Of a stretch of 64,000 bases of DNA, positions 51,511-61,249 are shown one piece after another (position 1 is the first letter of the stretch; every line of letters starts with the position of its first letter). The stretch spans positions 434,001 through 498,000 of the forward strand of contig DATMAR010000003.1 of assembly GCA_035559795.1 (NCBI GenBank), read 5' to 3'. This DNA is from Fimbriimonadales bacterium. Lineage in GTDB: Bacteria; Armatimonadota; Fimbriimonadia; Fimbriimonadales; ATM1. Below the pieces are notes generated by a model. It ran no database searches, had not been told where the DNA came from, and saw only the letters and a program-made list of their open reading frames with translations. The position numbers were made by a program, and so were the translations under genes.

Positions 51511-52230
51511 ATGAGCCATAAATCTCAAACGCAACCTTGGCTGTCGGGAGGTGAAGCGAAGCGCGATTACATACGAAACCTCTTCGCTGAAGTATCCCCC
51601 GTTTATGACTTCATGAACTCTGCCATGAGTCTCGGCTTGCATGGCAGATGGCGCACTTTCGCTGTAACAAAACTCAACCTACGACCCGGTCAAACCGTAC
51701 TCGACCTCTGTTCGGGAACGGGCGACTTCGGAAAACCTCTTCGTAAAGTGTTAGGCAATTCCGGAAGAATCATCGCACTCGATTTTTGCGAACCGATGCT
51801 GAAACGGGCGCAGAGAAAACCTTATCGTCTCACAGTCACACTGGCGGATGCTTGCCGAATTCCTCTGCGAGAAAACACCGCAGATGGTGTCACAGTCGGG
51901 TGGGGATTGAGAAATTTAAGCGATTTAAAACAAGGGCTTTCCGAAATCCACCGCGTTTTGAAACCCGGTGCGAAAATCGTGAGTGTAGACATGGCAAATC
52001 CGCGCTCTCGTTTCGTAGGGGGGGCGGCTCGTTTCCTTTTTAGAATCCTCGTGCCTTCCATGGGAGCGGTCATCGGGAAACGAGACGCCTATCTTTATCT
52101 TCAACAAAGCACGGAAAAATATAAAACCCGCGAAGAACTCAAACAATTGATGGAGGAGACGGGATTTCGCAATGTGCGTTTTCATGATTTATTTTTCGGC
52201 TTGATTTGTGTTCACGAGGGAGAGAAATGA
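51511..52230 (+). CDS. menG: Demethylmenaquinone methyltransferase
   Basis: 239 residues, UbiE/COQ5 family. SAM motif I is VLDLCSGTGDFGKPLRKVLG; other family blocks are FAEVSPVYDFMNSAMSLGLH near the N-terminus, VGWGLRNLSDLKQGLSEIHR, and VLKPGAKIVSVDMANPRS. Catalyses the last step of menaquinone synthesis (C-methylation of demethylmenaquinone). The next gene is a polyprenyl diphosphate synthase whose start overlaps this stop (ATGA), which supports a menaquinone rather than ubiquinone pathway. Confidence 0.94.
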   Translation: MSHKSQTQPWLSGGEAKRDYIRNLFAEVSPVYDFMNSAMSLGLHGRWRTFAVTKLNLRPGQTVLDLCSGTGDFGKPLRKVLGNSGRIIALDFCEPMLKRAQRKPYRLTVTLADACRIPLRENTADGVTVGWGLRNLSDLKQGLSEIHRVLKPGAKIVSVDMANPRSRFVGGAARFLFRILVPSMGAVIGKRDAYLYLQQSTEKYKTREELKQLMEETGFRNVRFHDLFFGLICVHEGEK

Positions 52231-53237
52231 ATTTGGTTTATTTAGAAAATGCTCGCGAATCGATAAGTCAAGAATTGATGAATGCCTTGTCGGAAGACAT
52301 CCGAGCCTGCGAAGAGGAGATGCAAAATCGCCTTCGTTCTCCGATCGAAACTGTGGAAAAAGTCGGACTTCACATTTCTGCTGCGGGGGGGAAACGTCTA
52401 AGGCCGGCTTTAGTGAGTCTTTCTGCAAGAGGGGTGGGGAAACCATTCGATAGACGACGTGTGCACCGTTTAGGTGCGTGTATGGAAATGATTCACATGG
52501 CGACGCTCATCCACGACGACGTTGTGGACGAAGCCACTCTAAGAAGAGGAAAACCGACCCCCTCTGCCCTATGGGGAAACACGGCATCCGTTCTTTCAGG
52601 TGACGTCTTGCTGGCGAAGGCGATGGAAATTCTTGCGGAAGACGGCGACTTGGAAATCATCCGTACAGTGAGTCGCACTGTGGTAGAAATGGCAGAAGGT
52701 GAAGTTGCTGAAATAGAAGCAAGAGGCGACTTCGACTTGAGCAAAGAGACACATTATTCGATATTGAAACAAAAAACTGCTTCCTTCATGGGATGCTGCT
52801 GTCTTTTGGGGGGGCTAGTCGCGAGTGCAGAAAAAAGAGCCATCGACTCCCTTTCCGAATACGGAGAAAATTTGGGAATGGCATTTCAAATCATGGACGA
52901 CCTCTTGGATTATCTTGGAGACGATTCGAGAACGGGCAAACCCCGCGCTACGGACTTCCGAGAAGGCTGTGCCACATTGCCTTTAATATTTTTGAGAAAA
53001 CAATTAGATGCCAATGAAAGCAATAAATTGCGCGCGTTTTTCGGAAACGGAATATCCGAAAACACAATCCATGAGATCACGACGATCATGAAAGAAAACG
53101 GCGTCTTTTCTGAATGTTACGAAGAAGCGAAGTCCTTCACGGAAAAAGCGCTTTCCGCGATCCAGGACCTCCCGAAATCGGATGCGAAGGATGCACTCGA
53201 GACATTAGCCCAGTTCGTCATTGCGCGAGAAGTGTGA
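52227..53237 (+). CDS. Trans-polyprenyl diphosphate synthase (menaquinone side chain)
   Basis: About 336 residues; ATGA overlap with menG gives the start (MNLVYLENARESISQELM). First Asp-rich motif ATLIHDDVVDEATLRRGKPT, second motif FQIMDDLLDYLGDDSRTGKP; upstream AAGGKRLRPALVSL is the GKR motif binding IPP. Condenses IPP with an allylic primer into a long C30-C50 chain; the chain length cannot be read with certainty (residues ahead of the first motif are MEMIHMA, bulky residues absent, fitting a long product). Family member of HepT/IspB. Confidence 0.93.
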   Translation: MNLVYLENARESISQELMNALSEDIRACEEEMQNRLRSPIETVEKVGLHISAAGGKRLRPALVSLSARGVGKPFDRRRVHRLGACMEMIHMATLIHDDVVDEATLRRGKPTPSALWGNTASVLSGDVLLAKAMEILAEDGDLEIIRTVSRTVVEMAEGEVAEIEARGDFDLSKETHYSILKQKTASFMGCCCLLGGLVASAEKRAIDSLSEYGENLGMAFQIMDDLLDYLGDDSRTGKPRATDFREGCATLPLIFLRKQLDANESNKLRAFFGNGISENTIHEITTIMKENGVFSECYEEAKSFTEKALSAIQDLPKSDAKDALETLAQFVIAREV

Positions 53238-53995
53238 AAGAATATTCTCTTTATCTTTTCGATCTCGATGGTGTTTTGTATCGTGGAAAAGAAGTCATCC
53301 CTGGCGCAGTGGAGACGCTCGCGAATTTGCGAAAGAAAGGGAAAACCTTACGATTTCTTACGAATAACTCTTCCTACTCTCGAGAAGACTGCGCCGAAAA
53401 ATTGCGCAAATTCGGTTTCGATGTAGATGCTCGAGAAATCTATTCTTCTGCCTACGGTACAGCGAAATTTCTCTCCGGACAGTCCGCCTGGATAATCGGC
53501 GAGCCCGGCATGAAAAAAGAACTCCTTCAGGGGGGGGTCGAAATCGTAGAGAATCGAAATGAAAAAGCTGACTGGGTCGTCGTTGGAATTTGCTGGACAT
53601 TCCACTACGACCAACTCGACGAAGCGCAAGCGAGAATCCGAGAAGGCTCACGCTTTTTGGCGACGAATCTCGATGCCACTTATCCCGATGAAGGCGGGAG
53701 GATTCGACCCGGAGCAGGGGCGATAGTCGCTGCCGTCGCCACTGCCGCCGGCAAGAAACCAGATGTTGTTATTGGCAAACCTGAAACGATGCTGATCGAG
53801 ATGATTCTCGAAGAAACAGGCGAAGCAAGAGAGAAGATACTCCTCATCGGAGATCGTTTAGACACAGACGTCGTTTGCGCCAAAAGGGTAGGAATAGATT
53901 CCGCTCTCGTCCTCACCGGCGTAACTTCGCAAGAACCTGCAGTCGAAGAGCCAAAGCCGACATACGTTTTACGAAGCGTGGCAGAATTGACTTAA
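53234..53995 (+). CDS. HAD-IIA family hydrolase (NagD/phosphoglycolate phosphatase-like)
   Basis: About 253 residues. The start is the GTG at 53234, overlapping the preceding stop as GTGA. HAD motifs: LYLFDLDGVLYRGKEVIPGA (I), LRFLTNNSSYSREDCAEKL (II), VVIGKPETMLIEMIL (III, Lys) and ILLIGDRLDTDVVCAKRVGI (IV). The C2A cap lies between motifs II and III. The subfamily contains NagD and phosphoglycolate or 4-nitrophenyl phosphatases; the substrate cannot be told. Translational coupling to the prenyl synthase is likely but the functional link is unclear. Confidence 0.92.
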   Translation: MKEYSLYLFDLDGVLYRGKEVIPGAVETLANLRKKGKTLRFLTNNSSYSREDCAEKLRKFGFDVDAREIYSSAYGTAKFLSGQSAWIIGEPGMKKELLQGGVEIVENRNEKADWVVVGICWTFHYDQLDEAQARIREGSRFLATNLDATYPDEGGRIRPGAGAIVAAVATAAGKKPDVVIGKPETMLIEMILEETGEAREKILLIGDRLDTDVVCAKRVGIDSALVLTGVTSQEPAVEEPKPTYVLRSVAELT

Positions 53996-54051
53996 ACCAT
54001 TCGCATTTCCCTTGCGTATACGAAAATAAAGATTCTTCGAAAATCAAGACC

Positions 54052-54837
54052 ATGTCTTCGCGAAATTTGTGGCAGCGGCTTTTGGATGCGGCATTCCCTC
54101 GACGCGCATCTGGACATCCGCATCTCGCATCGTTTTTCGCTGCTATTCGCAAAAGAAAGCCGGACCCTAAATCTTTTTTGAATTGGGGAATCCCGTTCAC
54201 GGTTTTATTATTGGGATTTGCAGCAGCGTATTTGATTTTTCCAAAAAATCTGCTCGGGTACATCGCGATGATTGGTACTGCATTGTTGTCTTCGATTCTC
54301 TTATGGCTTGGCCTTCGCTCGACACAAACCGAAGAGGAGCGCAGTCAAAGCGCACTCAGAAAAAAGGCAATGCAATTAGAGGAACGCTTGAATAGCTGGA
54401 AGTACTTGTTGGGTTTCGAAACACCTCTTTCGAAAGGAGCGCTACTTCTCCTCGAAGAGGCAGCGCGCTATTGGCACGACGTGGATGAAGTCTTTCATTC
54501 TCCGATTTGGCACTCCGAAGAAATTTTGGAATCATGGAGAGCAGCACGAGACCGAGCACGACATGCGATGGATTCTGCAATGTTGAAACTTCTCGAATTA
54601 GCAGAAGAACAATCCCCTCGATTAGACGACCCTATTTCTTCGGTCTATCAATCCTCTGCACAAACCGTTTCCGAAATGCGTAATTTGGCATCCGAAGTCG
54701 CACGCTTGACGGTGAAATTGAATACGAAAGTCACGCGAAAACCAGAGACTCCAGAACAAAGACTCCGAGAAGTTCTCGCCAGTTTCAAGAAACTCGAATC
54801 CGCTGAAGAAGAACTCGACAATTTTCAAGAGACATAA
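54052..54837 (+). CDS. Hypothetical membrane protein with coiled-coil tail
   Basis: About 261 residues starting at the ATG at 54052. Two adjacent TM segments (IPFTVLLLGFAAAYLIF and YIAMIGTALLSSILLWLGL, residues ~45-85) and a long cytoplasmic helical region of ~170 residues, with Glu/Lys/Arg-rich heptads (EEERSQSALRKKAMQLEERL; EARYWHDVDEVFH; LREVLASFKKLESAEEELDN). No family recognised. Follows the HAD gene with 56 bases between. Confidence 0.75.
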   Translation: MSSRNLWQRLLDAAFPRRASGHPHLASFFAAIRKRKPDPKSFLNWGIPFTVLLLGFAAAYLIFPKNLLGYIAMIGTALLSSILLWLGLRSTQTEEERSQSALRKKAMQLEERLNSWKYLLGFETPLSKGALLLLEEAARYWHDVDEVFHSPIWHSEEILESWRAARDRARHAMDSAMLKLLELAEEQSPRLDDPISSVYQSSAQTVSEMRNLASEVARLTVKLNTKVTRKPETPEQRLREVLASFKKLESAEEELDNFQET

Positions 54838-54880
54838 ATTAAATCGATTGCCCCTAAACCTCTTGGATAATTAACTTTTG

Positions 54881-55864
54881 TTATTCTTTCGCCCAGAACA
54901 TCACTCCGGGTTTTTCGGAAATGATTGCTCCTTTCAAAACTTGAATCGCTTTACGCAATCCTTCCAACGGCGACATGATTCCATCCTCGTGCTCTATTGA
55001 GAGAACGTAATCGTAACCGACCATTCGAAGATTCGAGACGAAATCTTTCCACCATTCGATTCCATGACCGTAGCCGACGGAACGAAATACCCATGAACGA
55101 TGCAAAATATCTCCATAAGATTTCGTATCCAAATTCCCATTCAAAGAAGAGTTATAAGGATCGATTCGCGTGTCTTTCGCATGACAATGGAATAAAGCCC
55201 CCTCTTCTCCCAACTGACGAACAGCGGCAATCGGGTCTATTCCCTGCCACCATAAATGAGACGGGTCGAAGTTTGCACCAATCCATTCACCCTGACTCCC
55301 CACTCCGTTTCTTAACTTTAGAAGCGTTTCGTTCGAATAACAAACGAAACCGGGATGCATTTCAATCGCGAAACGAACTTTATTTTTCGCTAAAAATTTC
55401 GCCTGTTCTTTCCAATAAGGAATCACTCTTTCCTTCCACTGCCATTCCAATACATCTCGATACTCGTCAGGCCATGCGCATGTAATCCAATTAGGATATT
55501 TCGCATTGACTCCTTCCCCTGGACAACCAGAAAAACCGTTAACCACCGGAACACCTAATGCGGCTGCTAATTTCACGGTTTTTACGAAAATTTCGTGGTG
55601 CTCTTTTGCAATTCGCACCTGCGGATGAAGGGGATTTCCATGACAGGAAAGTGCAGAAAGAACGAACCCTCGACTCGAAATGGCGCGCATGAGTTTATCG
55701 CGCTCGCTTTTACTCGAAAGCAATTTATCTACGTTCAAATGCGGAGAGCCTGGATAGTTTCCCGTGCCGATTTCCACAGCCTCCACGCCTTCCTCCAAAG
55801 CCATGTCGAGGGCTTCTTCCAACTTCTTGTCCCCGAAAAGCGCGAGAAAAAGTCCGATTTTCAT
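54881..55864 (-). CDS. Sugar phosphate isomerase/epimerase (xylose isomerase-like TIM barrel)
   Basis: 327 residues, AP-endonuclease-2/IolE-like barrel: MALEEGVEAVEIGTGNYPGS, NKVRFAIEMHPGFVCYSNE (metal-ligand Glu), GANFDPSHLWWQGIDP (Asp and His ligands), LFHCHAKDTRIDPYNS (His), and VLSIEHEDGIMSPLEGL (last Glu). These residues make a divalent-metal site. Members isomerise or epimerise sugars or inositols; substrate unknown. Such genes are numerous in Planctomycetota and Armatimonadota. Divergent from the ceramidase-like gene. Confidence 0.9.
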   Translation of the reverse strand: MKIGLFLALFGDKKLEEALDMALEEGVEAVEIGTGNYPGSPHLNVDKLLSSKSERDKLMRAISSRGFVLSALSCHGNPLHPQVRIAKEHHEIFVKTVKLAAALGVPVVNGFSGCPGEGVNAKYPNWITCAWPDEYRDVLEWQWKERVIPYWKEQAKFLAKNKVRFAIEMHPGFVCYSNETLLKLRNGVGSQGEWIGANFDPSHLWWQGIDPIAAVRQLGEEGALFHCHAKDTRIDPYNSSLNGNLDTKSYGDILHRSWVFRSVGYGHGIEWWKDFVSNLRMVGYDYVLSIEHEDGIMSPLEGLRKAIQVLKGAIISEKPGVMFWAKE

Positions 55865-55922
55865 AACTCCTTTCTACCGCAAGAGTAATGACAAATACTC
55901 TAGTTCCAGTAGACTTTATAGG

Positions 55923-57185
55923 ATGCTCATCGGCACGTGCGGCTTATTCGCAATCCTTACAACGAACAGCCCTGCCATAGACATTACTCCTACCCAAAGC
56001 ACCTCGAGCGGCGATGTTCGGATCGTAAAAGAATCTTTGCAGGTTTCTTATTCGGTTACGGACATTACGCCTCCCGTGCCATTACCGCTGGGCGGATATA
56101 CGCAACGTCAGGATAAAACGATGGAAGGAGTCCAAGACCGTCTTTACGCGCGCTGTTTGATTTTGCGTAAAGGAGCGAAAGAAGTTGCACTCGTATCCAT
56201 GGAATCCCTTACAGTTCCAGGAGGTTTTGCAAAAGAAGTAGAAAAGGGAATTAAACAAAGAGGGTTCCAAGGCACTTTGTTTCTCACGGCTACGCATACA
56301 CACTGCGCTCCCGATAGTCAAATGTTGAATGAACGGATGAAGCGAAAACTGCCCGGAATCGCTGCTTACGATCCGACTTGGAGAAAATGGTATGCAGATA
56401 AAATCATCGAATGCGTTTCGAATGCGAAAGAATTCACCGACGTTCAATCCGTTACCTTATATTCTGGAAAAGCGAAATTGAATCACCCGCGAGTAATCGA
56501 ACGCAAAGCGGATTCCACGCTGACACGATTGCGGTTTCGAACGAAAGAAAATCATTATGAGCTTTTGCATTACGCGGCGCATCCCACGATTTATTCGGAA
56601 AAAATGAACTTCACGAGCGGAGATTGGTGTGGAATTTGGACAGCGATGTCTTCGAATCGAATTTTTTTCAACGGCGCCATGGGAGACATCGCACCTAGCC
56701 CCCCCAATGGAAAGACCGAAGCGGAACGAGTGAAAAACACGGCGGAGGCTTTGGAAAATACTCCTGTCGAAAGCAAAATACGATTGAATTCTGCCGACTT
56801 GAACATCTTCGTCGAACCCGTGAATCTTCCCGCTCCTATCCCGCATCCGGAGTTCGCAAAAAGATATAACGTCCCCGATGCGCTTGCAAAAATTCTCGTC
56901 AATGAATTTGCTGAAAGAGAGGCGCAAGTCATTATCGTTCGATACGGCGAAATAGCACTCATCGGAATACCTGGTGAACCCACTGCCGAAGTGGGAATTC
57001 ACATTCAAAAGATTGCGAACAAAAAAGGTATTCGCTATCCCATCGTCGTGAGTTTTTGTAACGCATGGCTCGGATATATTCTCACGGACGAAGAGTATCA
57101 CAAGGGGGGGTATGAAGCGACGCTCTCGTTTTATGGAGATGGTTTAGCGGAATGTATTTTACAAACAGTAGAAAAAGCGATTTAA
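55923..57185 (+). CDS. Exported neutral/alkaline ceramidase-like protein
   Basis: About 420 residues from the ATG at 55923; signal peptide (LIGTCGLFAILTTNSPA). N-domain blocks: SYSVTDITPPVPLPLGGYTQ, YARCLILRKGAKEVALVSME, and LFLTATHTHCAPDSQML, the HxH...P zinc site of the neutral ceramidase family; GAMGDIAPSPPNGK is a second family block and IALIGIPGEPTAEVG a third. It is shorter than true ceramidases and lacks most of the C-terminal domain, so the substrate may be another amide or ester. Its stop overlaps that of the M48 gene by three bases. Confidence 0.85.
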   Translation: MLIGTCGLFAILTTNSPAIDITPTQSTSSGDVRIVKESLQVSYSVTDITPPVPLPLGGYTQRQDKTMEGVQDRLYARCLILRKGAKEVALVSMESLTVPGGFAKEVEKGIKQRGFQGTLFLTATHTHCAPDSQMLNERMKRKLPGIAAYDPTWRKWYADKIIECVSNAKEFTDVQSVTLYSGKAKLNHPRVIERKADSTLTRLRFRTKENHYELLHYAAHPTIYSEKMNFTSGDWCGIWTAMSSNRIFFNGAMGDIAPSPPNGKTEAERVKNTAEALENTPVESKIRLNSADLNIFVEPVNLPAPIPHPEFAKRYNVPDALAKILVNEFAEREAQVIIVRYGEIALIGIPGEPTAEVGIHIQKIANKKGIRYPIVVSFCNAWLGYILTDEEYHKGGYEATLSFYGDGLAECILQTVEKAI

Positions 57186-58300
57186 CCACCCGTCCGAACA
57201 GAAAGGCTGAAAAGAGCATTTTTAATCGCATCCGATGCCAATTTCGCGAGACTTTCAGGATTTAAACCCGGCTTCGAATCTTCCGGCAGAAATTCCACGA
57301 GGGTTTTCCCTTTTCCTAACACCCTTGTATCTCGGACGGCGACTTCGAATAAATTGGGAGAAGAGTCGAAAAACTCGTTCAATTTTTCTGTGGCTTCCTT
57401 CGCGCGCTCTTCTGCTTTCTCTCCGCGAAGGTGGAAAAGTTCTCGCTTTCCGAAGCTCACCACTATGCCATCGTCGCTCGACGAATATTTCGCACGAAAG
57501 GTAGTCGTTACTTTACTTCGTGCAATGGGAATGTTCTTCTCTTTCAGCATTTTCCGAATGGCATCGAGGCGCAGGAAACTCGGAGGATGGGTTCTTTCGA
57601 TTCCGAGTTCTTGTTTAGGACCGAAGCGTTCTCGATATTCCAAACGTTCCAAAACAGTGAGCATGGCTACGGGGTTATACGAACTGTGCGTGAGATAAAA
57701 GAAACCTGCACGGTCGGCATCCAACTCTGCTTGCTGACTCCAGCCGCTCGTCAAAGCCTCTTGCACCAATTGTCCTGTGATTGCTGCTGCAGCGGCTTCT
57801 CTCGTGCGCGAGAGAAGCGCAGCGATCACCAAGGGTACAGTCCACATGTTCACTTTGCTCCGCTCACGTAAGATGGTAATCATATGGCGGTTTGCTGCGT
57901 GAGCAATTTCATGAGCCAATACGGCGGCAAGCTCGTCATCGCTTTCTACAAAATTCAATAGACCCGTATCTACATAAATAAATCCACCGGGAACGGAAAA
58001 AGCGTTTACATTTTTATCCTCGATCACCTTGAACGTGTATTCGAATTTGAAATGCCGTTTATCTCCGTAAGTTGCCTCGATGTGATTTTCGTTTGCGACT
58101 TTCGCTAAAGATTGACCGATACGTTCGACCCTTTCGATGATCTCTTTGTTTTCTGTGAATTTTAGGGTTTTATCGAGTTCCGCGATGTACTCTTTTCCGA
58201 GTTCGATATCTTTCGCTGCCTCTTTCGCTAATGGGTCTGGCTCCTGAGAGGAAGCGACGGTAAGAACCGAGGTCAGTATCCATAACGCGGCGATATTCAT
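57182..58300 (-). CDS. Exported M48 family metalloprotease (BepA/YfgC-like)
   Basis: 372 residues, signal peptide (NIAALWILTSVLTVASSQ). Zinc motif HEIAH in AAVLAHEIAHAANRHM, with the downstream Glu ligand in QAELDADRAGFFYL. Before it, NAFSVPGGFIYVDTGLLNFV is typical of the periplasmic M48 family (BepA/LoiP), not of the HtpX membrane type. It degrades or helps mature outer-membrane proteins. The C-terminal ~110 residues carry a domain of unknown type ending in ALFSLSVRTGG. Transcribed toward the ceramidase-like gene. Confidence 0.93.
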   Translation of the reverse strand: MNIAALWILTSVLTVASSQEPDPLAKEAAKDIELGKEYIAELDKTLKFTENKEIIERVERIGQSLAKVANENHIEATYGDKRHFKFEYTFKVIEDKNVNAFSVPGGFIYVDTGLLNFVESDDELAAVLAHEIAHAANRHMITILRERSKVNMWTVPLVIAALLSRTREAAAAAITGQLVQEALTSGWSQQAELDADRAGFFYLTHSSYNPVAMLTVLERLEYRERFGPKQELGIERTHPPSFLRLDAIRKMLKEKNIPIARSKVTTTFRAKYSSSDDGIVVSFGKRELFHLRGEKAEERAKEATEKLNEFFDSSPNLFEVAVRDTRVLGKGKTLVEFLPEDSKPGLNPESLAKLASDAIKNALFSLSVRTGG

Positions 58301-58355
58301 GGGCTATCTACTTTAACGTTTCACCCGGGGCTTCGTGTATCCTTAGGTTACCCAC

Positions 58356-58805
58356 TTGCCAACGATTGAACTCACGAAAAGGATTTCGGCGCCTATCGAG
58401 CGCGTCATCGAGATCGCGCGCGACCATGCCAGTTACCCTCGATTTATGAAGGATGTCGAATCCGTGGAAGTTATTAAGGAGAGCGCCGATAAGTCAAAAA
58501 CCCTTACACGCTGGGTTGGCCGTATTCCTCAATTCAATATGAAAGTCCGATGGACGCAGGAGGATTTTTGGGACGAAGACAAGAAGCGAATCGAATTCCG
58601 TCAGACTGAAGGAGATTACGACAGTATGAGCGGGTATTGGGAATTTCGAAAAGTCGGGGATGAGTCGGAGATCTACAGCCATTTAGAATACGAATACAAC
58701 GTGCCGCTTCTGGGAAATCTGCTCCAAAAGGTGGTAAAGCACCTGGTCACGGCGAATTTGGACAGCATGCTCGAGGCGATCAAACAGCGGGCGGAAAGCG
58801 CTTAG
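58356..58805 (+). CDS. SRPBCC (polyketide cyclase/START-like) protein
   Basis: 149 residues from a TTG. Helix-grip fold pattern: TKRISAPIERVIEIARDHAS, then YPRFMKDVESVEVIKES, TRWVGRIPQFNMKVRWTQED, GYWEFRKVGDESEIYSHLEY, and the long C-terminal helix NLDSMLEAIKQRAESA. Binds a hydrophobic ligand in the family; ligand unknown. Its stop overlaps the MerR-type gene's stop by four bases on the opposite strand. Confidence 0.85.
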   Translation: MPTIELTKRISAPIERVIEIARDHASYPRFMKDVESVEVIKESADKSKTLTRWVGRIPQFNMKVRWTQEDFWDEDKKRIEFRQTEGDYDSMSGYWEFRKVGDESEIYSHLEYEYNVPLLGNLLQKVVKHLVTANLDSMLEAIKQRAESA

Positions 58806-59086
58806 GCGGCTTCCGTTAATTGCTCTTTTTGCTGAAGTTGGAGATATCTTCGTGCACCGGCAATGCTGTACATTTCGTCCCTCAAAAGTCGCTTCAAGGT
58901 GAAAACGACTTGGATATCTTGGGGGCGATAACGGCGTTGCCCTCCGCGCGTTCTTATGGGGCGCAAGAAATCGGAGAATTCGCTCTCCCAATAGCGAAGG
59001 GTATGAACCTCTATTCCTGTAATGGCGCTGGCAGTCTTTATGCTTACAGCGTCTGGAAATTGCTTTGTTCGTGAGTTTCTTGGCAT
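58802..59086 (-). CDS. MerR-family HTH regulator
   Basis: About 94 residues from an ATG at 59086 with GGGAG ahead; the frame could begin up to 59170 (122 residues). Winged HTH of the MerR class: VSIKTASAITGIEVHTLRYW, then ESEFSDFLRPIRTRGGQRRY and RPQDIQVVFTLKRLLRDEMY. The signature R-x-W before the acidic loop is found in the 'HTH-type MerR' regulators associated with division or heat shock. No effector domain, only a short Gln/Leu-rich tail. Target unknown; divergent from the secE-nusG operon. Confidence 0.88.
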   Translation of the reverse strand: MPRNSRTKQFPDAVSIKTASAITGIEVHTLRYWESEFSDFLRPIRTRGGQRRYRPQDIQVVFTLKRLLRDEMYSIAGARRYLQLQQKEQLTEAA

Positions 59087-59247
59087 TCTGTCATGGCTCC
59101 CAGAGAGAGGAGAGTCGTAGTGATTATCGGAAAAAACACCGTCGATTTGAAGGCTTTCCTGGCTAGGCACATCAAGATGCCCCGAGTTGAAACACCCAAT
59201 GAGTTCTCACGGACAAAGGGCTCTTGCAGAACTGCCTTCATGCTTGC

Positions 59248-59277
59248 TTGTTTCGGGCGACCAAAAAGAAGTATGAT
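59248..59277 (+). promoter_or_regulatory. Promoter candidate for secE-nusG-rplK-rplA
   Basis: TTGTTT (59248-59253) and TATGAT (59272-59277) with an 18-base spacer lie about 40 bases upstream of secE. It is the best sigma-70-type pair in the 230-base divergent region. Confidence 0.55.
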
Positions 59278-59318
59278 AAGGATTCTCCCCCTCCCGAGCG
59301 GAGCAGAAAAAATTATAT

Positions 59319-59552
59319 ATGAGCAAAACGATGGAACCTACGTCCAAACTGCCAACCCCGGATTTAAGGAAAGGGATTAAGGCTTACTTTCAGGACGTCA
59401 TTCGCGAGATGCACAAGGTCGTATGGCCTTCTCGCGCCGACACGATTCGCTTCACGATTATGGTGATTTTGGTTTGCGTGATTTTTATCATGTATTTATG
59501 GTTGTTCGGGCTACTTGTCGAATTCGTTTTTAACTTTCTTATTGGAGCATAG
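59319..59552 (+). CDS. secE: Preprotein translocase subunit SecE
   Basis: 77 residues with a cytoplasmic amphipathic helix (KAYFQDVIREMHKVVWPSRA, containing the conserved E-x-x-K-V-x-W-P) and a single TM segment (FTIMVILVCVIFIMYLWLFG). Part of the SecYEG channel. Followed three bases later by nusG, the typical order. Confidence 0.95.
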   Translation: MSKTMEPTSKLPTPDLRKGIKAYFQDVIREMHKVVWPSRADTIRFTIMVILVCVIFIMYLWLFGLLVEFVFNFLIGA

Positions 59553-59554
59553 TT

Positions 59555-60082
59555 ATGCCAGCGCATTGGTACGCCGTTCACACGATAGCAGGATACGAAA
59601 ACAAAGTAAGCCAAATTATCAAAAGGGTCGCTGAAAAAGAGGGGCTTTGGAATAAAGAAATTTTCGAAATCTTAATCCCGACGGAGCAGACTTTACGCAC
59701 CCGAGGCTCGAAACGGGAGGTTGCAGAAAGAAAAGTCTTTCCGGGTTACATTCTCGTTCGGATGAATTTAACAGAGGAGACGGAACGGCTCGTTAAACGA
59801 ACCTATGGAGTTACCGGCTTCGTAAGCAGCGGAACTCGCCCTGTTCCGATGGACGATAAAGAAATCATGGGAATTTTGAAAAGGATAGACGAAAGCCGGG
59901 AGCGACCGACGGTTCCCTGGCAACGCGGTGATACTGTTCGCGTCGTGGAAGGACCTTTTGCAGACTTCCCGGGAAAGGTGGAAGAAGTAATTCCAGAACG
60001 AAATAAATTGAAAGTTTTATTGACGATTTTCGGTCGCGATACACCGGTCGAATTAGATTTCACCCAAGTCGAAAAAGTTTGA
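59555..60082 (+). CDS. nusG: Transcription antitermination factor NusG
   Basis: 175 residues. NGN domain: [20 protein letters not shown], then [21 protein letters not shown]-terminal KOW domain: [20 protein letters not shown] and [20 protein letters not shown]. It binds RNA polymerase and couples it to ribosome or Rho. Usual size. Operon with secE and rplK (10-base gap). Confidence 0.97.
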   Translation: MPAHWYAVHTIAGYENKVSQIIKRVAEKEGLWNKEIFEILIPTEQTLRTRGSKREVAERKVFPGYILVRMNLTEETERLVKRTYGVTGFVSSGTRPVPMDDKEIMGILKRIDESRERPTVPWQRGDTVRVVEGPFADFPGKVEEVIPERNKLKVLLTIFGRDTPVELDFTQVEKV

Positions 60083-60092
60083 GGAATCAATC

Positions 60093-60518
60093 ATGGCTAA
60101 AAAAGTAGTTGCGAATATCAAACTGAACATTCCCGCTGGGAAGGCGACACCTCAGCCCCCCATTGGACCTGCATTGGGGCAAGCAGGAATCAACATGATG
60201 GAGTTCATCAAGAAATTCAACGAAATGACGATGGACAAAATCGGCTTAACACTTCCTGTTGCTATCACGGTTTATGAGGACCGCTCGTATACTTTCGTTA
60301 TCAAGCAACCGCTGGCGAGCGAATTATTGAAACAAGCCGCAGGAATCGAGAAAGGGAGCGGAAATCCTCTAAAAGAAAAAGTCGGAAAAATCAGCAAAGA
60401 GAAACTGCGGAACATTGCAACCCAAAAAATGCAGGACCTCAATACGGACGATGTCGAAAAGGCAATGAAAATCCTCGCAGGAACAGCCCGTTCGATGGGA
60501 ATCGAAATTACCGATTAA
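60093..60518 (+). CDS. rplK: 50S ribosomal protein L11
   Basis: 141 residues. Conserved N-terminus [20 protein letters not shown] followed by [20 protein letters not shown], the C-terminal rRNA-binding region [20 protein letters not shown] and TARSMGIEI. Binds 23S rRNA of the GTPase centre. The Pro-Pro of PQPPIG is encoded by six C. Ribosome site GAGGAATC. Confidence 0.98.
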   Translation: MAKKVVANIKLNIPAGKATPQPPIGPALGQAGINMMEFIKKFNEMTMDKIGLTLPVAITVYEDRSYTFVIKQPLASELLKQAAGIEKGSGNPLKEKVGKISKEKLRNIATQKMQDLNTDDVEKAMKILAGTARSMGIEITD

Positions 60519-60531
60519 TAAGGATATAACG

Positions 60532-61248
60532 ATGAGACAAACGATACGAAAAGAACCACATAGTCGAAGATATGCAGAAGCAAGAAAACTGAGCGACCGA
60601 CTGACTCTTCATTCACCCGAAGAGGCAATTTCGCTCGTAAAGAAAGCGGCAACCGCCAAATTCGATGAAACCGTGAACCTCGCTGTACGATTAGGGATAG
60701 ATCCGAAAAAGGGCGACCAAAACGTTCGCGGTATCTGCACCCTTCCGCACGGCACAGGGAAAAGCAGAAAGGTCGCCGTATTAGCCAAAGGCGAACTCGC
60801 CGAAATCGCCAAACAGGCAGGCGCGGATGAAGTGGGGGGGGACGAACTCGTAGAAAAAATTGCTGCGGGTTACAAGGATTTCGATATTCTGCTCGCTGCC
60901 GAGAACATGGCTCCTTCTCTCGCCAAAATCGGGCGTGTGTTAGGCCCGAAAACGCCGAATAAGAAAAACGGAACACTAACTAACGACCTCGCAAATGCCG
61001 TGCGCGAAATCAAGCAGGCAACGAGGGTGGAGTATCGCAACGACAAAGCAGGCATCGTACATATTCCCATTGGGAAATGTTCTTTTTCTGAAGAGCAACT
61101 CTTAGAGAACTTTTATGCTGCTATTCAGGCTTTGTATAAAGCAAAACCTCCAAGTGCGAAAGGAAAATATTTCGTTTCGATAACCCTAAGTAGCACGATG
61201 GGTCCCGGTTTCCGAGTAGACCCGGCGCTCGCGTTAAAAAACGTGTAA
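60532..61248 (+). CDS. rplA: 50S ribosomal protein L1
   Basis: 238 residues. Conserved blocks: [76 protein letters not shown] and [14 protein letters not shown]. Binds 23S rRNA and in many bacteria represses its own mRNA. The operon normally continues to rplJ, rplL and rpoBC; here the next gene is a convergent HAF gene with its stop one base away. Confidence 0.97.
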   Translation: MRQTIRKEPHSRRYAEARKLSDRLTLHSPEEAISLVKKAATAKFDETVNLAVRLGIDPKKGDQNVRGICTLPHGTGKSRKVAVLAKGELAEIAKQAGADEVGGDELVEKIAAGYKDFDILLAAENMAPSLAKIGRVLGPKTPNKKNGTLTNDLANAVREIKQATRVEYRNDKAGIVHIPIGKCSFSEEQLLENFYAAIQALYKAKPPSAKGKYFVSITLSSTMGPGFRVDPALALKNV

Positions 61249-61249
61249 T